Part shown: piece by piece, positions 11,641 through 22,044 of the stretch
Numbering within the stretch: position 1 is the stretch's first letter
Layout: the number at the start of each line of letters is the position of its first letter
Assembly: GCF_018294505.1 (NCBI RefSeq)
Contig: NC_057809.1
Location: 136,374,979-136,438,978, forward strand
DNA from: Triticum aestivum
Lineage: Eukaryota > Streptophyta > Magnoliopsida > Poales > Poaceae
Length of the DNA stretch: 64,000 bases
Direction: 5' to 3'
The notes under the pieces: model-generated
The model's input: only the letters and a program-made list of their open reading frames with translations
Told to the model about the DNA's origin: nothing
The model's database searches: none
Position numbers and translations under genes: made by a program

Positions 11641-14600
11641 ATGGCTCCCGCTAAGAGCACCAATCAGAATTAGAATCAGGATCCGCCACCACCTCCTCCT
11701 CCTCCGAAGGCATGGCAAGCTGTGATGGTCGCAACCAATGCAAACACACAGTTGATCATGCAAATTCTTCAAGAGCGCAATCAAGCGAACCAATGCAACC
11801 AAGGCAACAATCAGAATCACTTTGCTACACTCAACCAGTTCCTTGCTAACGGTCCAAAGACTTTCAGCAATTGTGTTGAGGCAACTGATGCTGACGATTG
11901 GCTCGTGGATCTGTGCAAGCATTTCGAGTGCAGTAACGTCAAGCCTGAGGACTTTGTCAAGTTCGCTTCCTTCCAACTCAAAGACCAAGCTATAGAATGG
12001 TTCCAGCAGTATAAGGATTCCAGAGGAGGCCGTGTGATTACCTGGGATGAATTCCGTCAAGACTTCAAAGCTCATCATATTCCTCAGAGCGTGGTTGAGA
12101 TCAAGCGTGAGGAATTCCGCAACCTGAAGCAAGGCTCTTTGTCTGTCTATGACTACAACAAGTTGTTTCAGAAGCTCTCCCGCTTTGCTAAGCAGGACGT
12201 CCCTGATGAGAAGAGCATGATATACCAGTTTAGGGGTGGCCTCAGAGAAGAAATTCAGCTAGCTCTTGTTCTCTTTGAGCCCTTGAGGTACGATGAGTTC
12301 TACTACATGGCATTGAAGCAAGAGGCTGCTCAACTGAGGTGTGATGCTTCCAAGAAGCGAGTCAGAGATGTTACACCTTCTTCCTCTACTCAAGTGGCCA
12401 AGCAACAGAAGTATTGGCTTCCTCCTCCTCCGTTCCGTCAGCCGTATCAGAAGAGCAAAGGTGGCAGTGGATCTTCCCACCCACCCAACCCTGGCTTTCA
12501 GAACAAGACTTCGTCTCAAGCTCCAAGATCGAGTGCTCTGTATCACCGTCCGCTTTCAGAGGTCACGTGCAACAAGTGCCAACAGAAGGGTCACTATGCC
12601 AACAAGTGCTTCACCCAGAGGCGCCTCCCTCCTCCTCCTCCTGTGAGATCGGCAAGTACAGCTGTGGTCAAGCATAACCCCAAGCACGCCAAGGTCAACT
12701 TGCTGAATGCAGCTCAGGCAGAGGACTCGTCAGATGTCATCATGGGTAACTTTCCAGTTAACTCTTTTCCCGCAAAAGTTCTTTTTGACACTGGTGCATC
12801 GCATTGTTTCATGTCAAGATCATTTGTTTCCACGCATGACTTTGTTTCGCAAATGTTGAGTAAACATATGGGAGTGGTTTCTCCGGCGAAGTCTATGAGG
12901 GCTACATCAGTAGTCCCGGATGTTTCTATCATGATGGGTGATTTCAAGTTTCTGGCTTCTCCAATGGTCCTTGGTAATTCGGATATTGATCTTATTCTCG
13001 GGATGGATTGGCTTTCTAAGCACAAGGCTCAGCTTGATTGTGCAGCCAGGCAGATTCAATTGACTCATTCGTCTGAGGATGTAATTGTCTTTGCCGCGAA
13101 TGACGATACCATCCGTCTGTTCTCTCTCAATGAGAAGGGTGAACTGGATGCTATCTCGCAAATTCCAGTCATTTGCGAATATCAAGACGCCTTTCCAGAA
13201 GAGCTTCTAGGAATGCCTCCGCACCGGCCAGTTGAATTCGTCATCGATCTTGAGCCTGGCACGGAACCTGTGTGCAAGCATCCTTTCAAGCTCGGACATG
13301 AAGAGTTGAAGAAGCTGAAGAAGCAACTCGATATTCAAGAGAGAATGGGTCTCATCCGACCTAGTTCTTCTCCGTGGGGTTGTCGTGTTCTTTTTGTGAA
13401 GAAGAAGGATGGAACGGACCGACTTTGTGTTGATTACCGTCCATTGAACAAAAAGACCATCAAGAACAAATACCCACTTCCCAACATCAACAAGCTGTTC
13501 GAACAACTCAAAGGTGCCCAAGTATTCTCCAAGCTTGATCTCCATATGTGTTATCATCATATTCGAATTCGTGAGCAAGATATTCCCAAGACGGCTTTCG
13601 GGACAAGCTATGGTTCATATGAATACATTGTCATGTCTTTTGGCCTCGTCAACGCTCCTCCGACTTTCTCTCGCATGATGAACTTCATCTTCAACGCCTA
13701 CACCAATGACTTCGTTTTGGTCTATCTCGACGACATTCTGGTCTTTTCGAAGAACAAGGAAGATCATGCCAAGCACTTGCGTTTGGTTCTCGATAAGCTC
13801 AGGGAACACTAGTTCTACGCCAAGTTCTCCAAGTGCGAATTTTGGCTCGATGAGGTTCTTTATCTTGGTCATATCATCTCTGCCAAGGGCATTGCGGTGA
13901 ATCCTGAGAAGGTGTCTGCAATTGTGAATTGGGAACCACCTCAGAACGTGAAGCAACTCCATAGCTTCCTTGGTCTCGCAAGCTACTACCGAAGATTCAT
14001 TGAAAACTTTTCTAAGATCGCGAAGCCTCTCTCAAATCTTCTCCAGAAGCACGTCAAGTACGTTTGGTCTCCGGAGTGTGACATTGCTTTCAACACTTTG
14101 AAAGAGAAATTGGTCACTGCTCAAGTTCTGACTCCGCCTGATGAATCCAAACCGTACGAGGTCTTTTGCGATGCCTCTCTCCAAGGTCTTGGCGCAGTGT
14201 TGATGCAAGAGAAGAAAGTTGTGGCTTATACCTCTCGTCAGTTGAAGCCCAATGAGAAGAACTACCCCACTCATGACCTCGAGTTAGCGGCAGTTGTGCA
14301 TGCTCTTTTGACTTGGAGACATCTCTTATTGGGAAGAAAAGTGGACATTTTCACTGATCACAAGAGTCTCAAGTACATCTTCACTCAGCCTAATCTCAAC
14401 CTCAGGCAAACTCGATGGGTCGAAATGATTCAAGAGTATAGTCCGAGTATCGAGTATACTCTAGGCAAGGCCAATGTGATTGCTGACGCATTGAGCAGGA
14501 AGGCTTATTGCAACAGTCTGATTCTCAAGCCTTATCAACCTGAGCTTTGTGAAGCTTTCCGCAAACTTAACCTGCAAGTTGTTCCTCAAGGTTTCCTCGC

Positions 14601-16056
14601 CAACCTTCAAGTCTCTCCTACCTTGGAAGACCAGATTCGCCAAACTCAGCTTCTTGATGCTATGGTGAAGAAGGTGAAAATTGGGATTGCCAAGAGTCAA
14701 CCCAAGTACAAGTGCTACCGCCTTGATGACAAGGATACTCTCTTCTTCGAGGATCGTATTGTTGTGCCCAAAGGTGACCTTCGTAAAGTGATCATGAACG
14801 AGGCTCACAATTCTCTCCTCTCCATCCACCCTGGGAGCACGAAGATGTATCAGGACCTCAAGCAGGCTTATTGGTGGACTCGAATGAAGCGCGAGATTGC
14901 TCAGTTCGTGAATGAGTGTGATGTCTGCAGAAGAGTGAAGGCAGAACACCAAAGGCCAGCTGGTCTCCTCCAACCTCTTGCCATTCCAGAATGGAAGTTC
15001 GACCACATTGAGATGGACTTCGTGACTGGGTTTCCAAAGTCCAAGCGTGGCAATGATGCTATATTCGTTGTCATCAACAAACTCACTAAAGTGGCTCACT
15101 TTCTGCCTATCAAAGAGTCAATCACTGCAGCTCAATTGGCGGAACTCTATACCTCTCAGATGGTCTCTCTGCACGGTATTCCGCAAGTGATCTCTTCAGA
15201 CCGTGGCAGCATCTTTACCTCCAAGTTTTGTGATTCTTTTCAGAAGGCCATGGGCACCAACATCCGCTTCAGTACAACTTTCCATCCTCAAACTAGCGGT
15301 CAAGTCGAGCGTGTCAACCAGATTCTTGAAGATATGCTCAGGGCTTGTGTGATCTCCTACGGCATGAAGTGGGAGGATTGTCTTCCATATGCTGAATTCT
15401 CCTGCAACAACAGTTATCAAGCAAGTTCGGGCAAGGCCCCATTTGAAATTCTGTATGGCAGGAAGTGCCGTACCCCTCTCAACTGGTCTGAAACCGGTGA
15501 ACGTCAGCTTCTCAAAAATGACTTAATCACAGAAGCAGAGGAAATGTGCATAGTCATTCGAGATAACCTCAAAGCAGCCCAATCCCGCCAGAAGAGCTAC
15601 TATGATAGTAAGCACCGTGATTTGGCTTTCGAGATCGGAGATCATGTTTACCTCCGCGTCTCTCCTATGAAAGGTACTCGCCGCTTCCGTATCAAAGGGA
15701 AGCTTGCCCCAAGATACGTGGGACCTTTCAAGATCGTCAGCAAGAGAGGCCATCTCGCCTATCAACTCGAGCTTCCTCCAAACTTTGCAAATGTGCATGA
15801 CGTGTTCCATGTCTCTCAGCTCCGAAAGTGCTTCAAGACTCCTGATCGCACCGTCAACTTCGAGGACATTGAGCTCCAAGAAGATCTCTCTTACCGTGAG
15901 CACCCCGTGGCTATTCTTGAAGAGACTGAACGCAAGACTCGCAACAAGTCAATCAAATTCCTCAAAGTCAAGTGGTCACACCATTCCGACCGTGAAGCTA
16001 CCTGGGAACGCAAGGATCACCTCCGTTCTGAGTACCCGGCGTTCTTTCAGTTCTAG
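11641..16056 (+). pseudogene. Tekay gag-pol polyprotein, two nonsense codons
   Basis: One frame of 1472 codons runs from ATG 11641 to TAG 16054-16056, broken only by TAG at 11671-11673 and TAG at 13810-13812. Without the first stop in mind, the open part begins near 11722. Domains in order: gag (about residues 60-170), zinc knuckle [14 protein letters not shown] (about 310), protease with FDTGAS (about 380), RT with YLDD (about 695), RNase H with FCDAS and TDHKSL, integrase with an HHCC region and the D, D, E residues in EMDF, SSDRGS and GQVERVN, and a C-terminal chromodomain ending near EYPAFF. The chromodomain is known in this lineage to guide integration to heterochromatin. Both stops are probably former CAG (Gln) codons. 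Without readthrough the product stops just after the RT active site. Confidence 0.95.
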
Positions 16057-16078
16057 ATCTCGGGACGAGATCCTTTCG

Positions 16079-16091
16079 TAGTGGTGGAGTG
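16079..16091 (+). other. Tekay polypurine tract
   Basis: Purine-rich AGTGGTGGAG-type sequence immediately before the 3' LTR start at 16093. In Ty3 elements this tract primes plus-strand synthesis. Confidence 0.6.
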
Positions 16092-16092
16092 T

Positions 16093-19000
16093 TGTAACAC
16101 CCCGGATATGATTTACCCAATATGTACTCCAACTCTTGCCGTTTCCGGCCTTAAGTTATTTTATTTTCTCAGGTTCGGGTTTTTGTCTCTGTGTGTTGTT
16201 ATCATTGTCATGCATCTCATATCATGTCATCATGTGCATTGCATTTGCATACGTGTTCATCTCATGCATTTGAGCATTTTCCCCGTTGTCCGTTTTGCAT
16301 TCCGGCGCTTCGTTCTCCTCCGGTGGTCATTTCTACCTTTCTTTCGCGTATGGGGATTAAACATTTCCGGACCGGACCGAGACTTGCCAAGCGGCCTTGG
16401 TTTACTACCGGTACACCGTCTGTCAAGTTTCGTACCATTTGAACTTCGTTTGATGCTCCAACGGTTAACCGAGGGACCGAGAAGGCCTCGTGTGTGTTGC
16501 AGCCCAACACCCCTCCAAGTCAGCCCAAAACCCACCTGAACCCTCTCCATCATCTAGAGCGTTCGATCATGATCGCGTAGCCGAAAACCACACCTCATTT
16601 GGACACTCCTAGCTCCCTCTACCTCTATATATAGACCACCCTCTCGAAATTCCGGATCTTCCCTTCCAAACCCTAAAAAAATTCGTCTCCGCCGCCACCG
16701 GACACGTCCGAACGGAGCCGGACGCGTCCGCCCACCGCCGCCGACCAACCAGCCGCCGCCACGTGTCCCCGGGGGACCGCTTCGCCGTCTCCCACCAACG
16801 CGGGCCCGCAGGCCCAGCGCCGGCCCTCCCCGCCGTCTGACCAGGCCAGCCTGCCTCCCGCGCGCGCCGCCCTCGTCTTCACGCGCCCCGCCACCCAAGT
16901 CCGCCGGCCGCCCTGCAGCACCTCGTCGCCGGCGGCGCCGGATCCGCAACTCCGGCCACCACCCGCGCCGGATCCGCCCGCCCACGGCGCCCCGCGCCCG
17001 ACGTCCTCCTCTTCAAGCTCGCCGCGCCGGATCCACAGCTCCGGCGAGCCCACCGCGGCCACTCCGGCCGTCCCCGCGTCGAGCACCATCGCCGGAGCTA
17101 CAGTGGTCGCCGGACTTGCCTCGGGCCGCGTGCCCACCGGACCCTAGATCTCAGATCCACATATCTCGGTTGACTTTCCCCCTCTCCCTTATTTTTTTCA
17201 CTATGTTCATCATGTCGTATCTCCTCATTCGTAGATCCGTTTTGGGCGTATAGCATATCAAAATGTTCATCTCAGAGAGCACATCATTTCATCTCATTGC
17301 ATCATTTTCATTTGAGTTCATCTTGATGCCCGAAATGCTGTTAGAAGTATGCTATTTGAGATAATTGTCAGATCTGCTACTCCAATTAGTTATTTATCAT
17401 TTTTGCCATGATTATTGTGTGCATGATATGCCCCTGAGCTCTTCATGAGTTTTGTTATATGTTTTGCCATCTATCCAGAGGTGCAACCCATGTATTTTTG
17501 TGATGTGTGTGGTGACTAGCACAAGCTTGCAAAGTGGTGCATTTGTTAATGCTGATTTTAGGGACTTAGCAATTCCACTAAGTCCTTGGTCTGTTTATCT
17601 CATTATGCCATATGTTCATGTTGTTTCCTAGTGATCCGTGCCTCTTTTGAGGATGATCAGTAAGGATGTTTTGTTAATCTTGTAGTGCTCTATCCATCCA
17701 TGTCTTTGTTTGCAATTATGGAGCACCCTAGCTTGAGTCAATCGAGCTCTACTTTTGTCATTTCGTGTATCCGGGCAGATTGTCTACTTGTTAGCGATTT
17801 TGCCGAGGATGTTGTAGTTGATCCGTGCATGCTATGTTATTGTTCTTGCCATGTCTAGCTTGTATTTTGTGTATTCTTGATGGGTGTATGCTTATATTGT
17901 CATGACTTGCTCCGTAGTGGGTGCATCTAGCTCGTAAACATGCCTACTTGATATCTGATTTTGCACGTTCCAGTTTTCACTAAGTCTGAGAACTAATTAT
18001 GTTTTTGCCATGTTCACATGCTTGCAAATGTATTTTCTGATCCCTTTTGGCTCAAGGTCACTAAGGGACTTTTGTTAAGCTCTTTGAGTAGCTCCATGCC
18101 ATGTTTTACTTTGCCATGTTCAGGTCCTGTAGCATATTGTTTTGATGCTCCAAAGAGTGCTATCTGATCTGAAATTCCAGACAAGTGTTAATTTCACTAA
18201 GTCTGAGATCTATTTGCCAAATGCATTTTTGCCATGCTTGTTTGAACCTGTTAATGGATGAATTGGCCATAGCTCAGTGTTCCTCTTTTGTTAAGCATCA
18301 TGAATGGATTCCTGCCATGTGTTTTGTTGTCATGTTTGAGTGTTGTAGCATGTTCATCTTGTTGCATTTAGACGGCTACTTACTGTATATCGCAGACCGG
18401 TGTCATATTTGAATTGCTTGCCATTTCTAAACCGTAACTCCGATTCCGGCGTTCTTTATATCGTTTTCAAGCGATTTCATCTCATCTTCTAGTGGCACAC
18501 TTGGATTTCCAAGTTGAGGCAGGTTCATGCATTCCTTGTGAAATCTTGCATATGCATCCCATATCGCATCCCGCATAGCATACCATCTTTGCACCATATT
18601 GTTTGAGCTTTGCACGTGGTTGATTGTGTCCTTGTTGCTTGTTTGTCTTGTTTGGGTAGAGCCGGGAGACGAGTTCGCTAACGAGGAGCCCGTTGAGTTT
18701 GCTTTCGAGGATCCAGTCAACTCTGACAACTTTGCAGGCAAGATGATCATACCCTCGAAATCACGACTATCTTTGCTTTGCTAGACGCTCGCTCTTTTGC
18801 TATGCCTATGCTACGATGCCTACCACTTGCTTATCATTCCTCCCAAATTGCCATGTTCAACCTCTAACCCACCATGTCCTAGCAAACCGTTGATTGGCCA
18901 TGTTACCGCTTTGCTCAGCCCCTCTTATAGTGTTGCTAGTTGCAGGTGAAGATTGGAGACCGTTCCTTGTTGGAACATTATTTACTTGTTGGGATATCAT

Positions 19001-20347
19001 TATATTGCCATGTTATCTTAATGCATCTATATACTTGGTAAAGGGTGGAAGGCTTGGCCTCTCGCCTAGTGTTTTGTTCCACTCTTGCCGCCCTAGTTTC
19101 CCTCATATCGGTGTTATGTTCACGGATTTTGCGTTCTTTACGCGGTTGGGTTATAATGGGAACCCCTTGACAGTCCGCCTTGAATAAAACTCCTCCAGCA
19201 ATGCCCAACCTTGGTCTTACCATTTGCCACCTAGCCTTTTCCCTTGGGTTTCGCGGACTCAAGGGTCATCTTATTTTTAAACCCCCGGGCCAGTGCTCCT
19301 CTGAGCGTTGGTCCAACATAGAGCACCGTGCGGGGCCGTCCCTTGGCAACTTGGGTTACGTTGGCTCCCGTACGCTTAGCTTATCCGGTGTGCCCTCAGA
19401 ACGAGATATGTGCAGCTCCTATCGGGATTTGTCGGCACAGCGGGTGGTGTTGCTGGACTTGTTTTACCATTGTCGGAGTTATCTTGTAGAACCGGGATAC
19501 CGAGTCTAATCGGAATGTCTCGGGAGGAGGTCTATTCCTTCGTTGACCGTGAGAGCTTGTCATGGGCTAAGTTGGGACTCCCCTGCAGGGTTTTGAACTT
19601 TCGAAATCCGTGCCCGCGGTTATGGGCAGATGGGAATTTGTTAATGTCCGGTTGTAGATAACTTGAACCTTAACTTAATTAAAATGAATCAACTGTGTGA
19701 GTTACCGTGATGGTCTCTTCTCGGTGGAATCCGGGAAGTGAACTCGGCGTTGGAGTAATGCTTGCCGTAGGGTGCCCTTTAGTTACTCGTACGCGCTTTG
19801 CCCTCTCTTCTTGCTCTCTTTTGCGAATAGGTTAGCCACCATATATGCTAGTCGCTTGCTGCAGCTCCACATATTTTCCTTGCCTTACCTATTAAGCTTA
19901 AATAGTCTTGATCGTGAGGGTGCGAGATTGCTGAGTCCCTATGGCTCACAGATTACTTCCAAACCAGATGCAGAGCCTGATGATTCCGTTCCAGATGATG
20001 CGCATGATCTCAAGTGGGAGTTCGACGAGGACTCACGCCGTTACTACGTGTCTTTCCCTGATGATCAGTAGTCGTGCCCAGTTGGGGTGATCGGGACCGT
20101 GTCGCATGTTGGGTTATCTTTTATTTTGGCGTCATAGTCGGGCCATGAGTGTTTGATTGATGTAATGCTATTTTTGTACTTTGATTGACGTGGCGAGTGT
20201 AAGCCAACTGTGTATCTCCCCTTTTATTATCTATATTACATGGGATGTTGTGACGATTGCCTAACTTGCGACATTGCTTTCAATGCGGTTATGTCTCTAA
20301 GTCGTGCCTCGACACGTGGGAGCTATAGCCGCATCGAGGGCGTTACA
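16093..20347 (+). repeat. Tekay 3' LTR (4255 bp)
   Basis: Pairs with the 5' LTR over its full length; ends GTTACA and is followed by the CCTTT duplication. The TATA motif is retained at 16626-16634. Differences from the 5' copy are concentrated in the first kilobase. Confidence 0.95.
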
Positions 20348-20352
20348 CCTTT

Positions 20353-20631
20353 TTCTCCTTTTGTATGGCCTCTTTTTTTTCGTTCGGAGTCTCATCCTGA
20401 CTTGTGGAGGAATCATACTCTCCATCATCCTTTCCTCACTTGGGACAATGCTCTAATAATGACGATCATCACACTTCTATTTACTTACAACTCAAATATT
20501 ACAACTCGATACTAGAACAAAATATGACTCTATGTGAATGCCTCCGACAGTGTACCGGGATGTGCAATGAATCAAGAGTGACATGTATGAAAGAATTATA
20601 AAGGTGGCTTTGCCACAAATATGATGTCAAC
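20353..20631 (-). other. E1 interior, second piece
   Basis: E1 sequence resumes after the Tekay target duplication and aligns with E2 56690-56925, for example the GATCATCACACTTCTATTTA and GGTGGCTTTGCCACAA blocks. No ORF is supported. Confidence 0.75.
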
Positions 20632-21102
20632 TTTCATATAGAGTCATATTTGTGATGAAACTCCGCCGCCACGAGGCGGAACCTTGGCGGAACTAATCTA
20701 GGGCTCCGGCAGAGCTGTTCTGCTGGGGAAACTTCCCTCTAGAAGGAGGAAATCATCACCATCATCATCACCACCGATCCTCTCATCGGGAGGGGGTCAA
20801 TCTCCATCAACATCTTCACCAGCACCACCTCATCTCAAACCCTAGTTCATCTCTTGTATCCAATCTTTGTATCCAAACCTCAGATTGGTACCTGTGGGTT
20901 GCCAGTAGTGTTGATTACTCCTTGTAGTTGATGCTAGTTGGTTTACTTGGAGGAAGGTCATATGTTCAGATCCATTATGCATATTAATACCCCTCTGATT
21001 ATGAACATGAATATGCTTTGTGAGTAGTTACGTTTGTTCCTGAGGACATGGGATAAGTCTTGCTATAAGTAGTCATGTGAATTTGGTATTCGTTCAATAT
21101 TT
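20632..21102 (+). repeat. 470-bp LTR fragment embedded in E1 (filler-like)
   Basis: This block is absent from the matching position of E2. It matches, in opposite orientation, positions about 31868-32361 of the solo LTR in the same element. It has no LTR ends and no target-site duplication. Its junctions fall at short shared words (CAACT and CAATAT), and about 30 bp of E1 seems to have been lost. It differs from the nearby solo LTR by clearly visible substitutions, so it came from another copy of that family. Confidence 0.7.
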
Positions 21103-21230
21103 CATACATGTCACTATAAAGCGTGTCATAACAAACAGAACGGTGGTAAGTTGCATGGCAATATATCTCGGAATGGCTATGGAAATGCCATAATAGGTAG
21201 GTATGGTGGCTGTTTTGAGGAAGGTATATG
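21103..21230 (-). other. E1 interior, third piece
   Basis: It aligns with E2 about 56955-57070, including GTTGCATGGCAATATATCTC and the TGTTTTGAGGAAGGTATATGG region. It ends at the Tat-1 target site GTGGG (21231-21235). Confidence 0.7.
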
Positions 21231-21235
21231 GTGGG

Positions 21236-21717
21236 TGTCGGTGTCTAAACCGGCGGATCTCGGGTAGGGGGTCCCGAACTGTGCGTCTAGGCCGGATGGT
21301 AACAGGAGGCAGGGGACACGAAGTTTTACCCAGGTTCGGGCCCTCTTGATGGAGGTAAAACCCTATGTCCTGCTTGATTAATATTGATGATATGGGTAGT
21401 ACAAGAGTAGATCTACCACGAGATCAGAGAGGCTAAACCCTAGAAGCTAGCCTATGGTATGATTGTATGTTGTGATTGTTGTCCTACGGACTAAAACCCT
21501 TCGGTTTAAATAGACACTGGAGAGGGTTAGGGTTACACAAGGTCGGTTACAAAGGAGGAGATATCCATATACGTATTGCCTAGCTTGTCTTCCATGCCAA
21601 GTAGAGTCCCATCCGGACACGAGACGAAGTCTTCAATCTTGTATCTTCATAGTCTAACAGTCCGGCCAATGGAGATAGTCCGGCTGTCCGGAGACCCCCT
21701 AATCCAGGACTCCCTCA
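21236..21717 (-). repeat. Tat-1 3' LTR
   Basis: On the + strand it reads TGTCGGTGTC...ACTCCCTCA, so on the minus strand it begins TGAGGGAGTCC. The TATA region seen in the other LTR is altered here (TTTAAATA instead of TTTATATA on the + strand). The PPT-like tract lies just inside at about 21718-21732. Confidence 0.95.
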
Positions 21718-22044
21718 ATAGCCCCCGAACCAGGCTTCAATGATGATGAGTCCTGCGCGCAGTATTGTCTGCGGCATTGCAAGGTGGGTTCCTCTCCAAA
21801 TTCCGTGTACCTATCAAAATAATGCCTGGTTTCTTTTGAATGTTTGTACTCCTCGGCTTCCACGCCCAATAATGGCCACTTTCCACGTGTCGAGCGAATG
21901 TGAGGAGCCAGGGTGTTTTCACATTTACCCCCCCAGCTGTGTGAATGAGCCACCTATTTAAAAATACGTGGATTCAGATCCAAATCACACCATCCCCCCT
22001 TGGCGAGACTTCATCGGAGCGCACCCGACAGAGGCCATTCCATC

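Larger units (their letters stand above)
6455..20347 (+). mobile_element. Tekay/Del-type chromovirus (Ty3/gypsy), nearly complete
   Basis: Complete 13.9-kb element: LTRs 6455-10710 and 16093-20347, both TGTAACACCC...GTTACA, with a perfect target duplication CCTTT (6450-6454 and 20348-20352). A PBS follows the 5' LTR, a purine-rich tract precedes the 3' LTR, and a single gag-pol frame lies between. Domain order (gag, zinc knuckle, protease, RT, RNase H, integrase, C-terminal chromodomain) is that of plant chromoviruses. The LTRs exceed 4 kb, leaving only 5.4 kb of interior. They differ by a few per cent, more in the first kilobase. Confidence 0.95.

Noticed and set aside
6455..20347. Integrated plant virus instead of a retrotransposon
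   Set aside because: Long LTRs, a 5-bp target duplication, a C-terminal chromodomain and no movement or envelope-like ORF identify a chromovirus retrotransposon.
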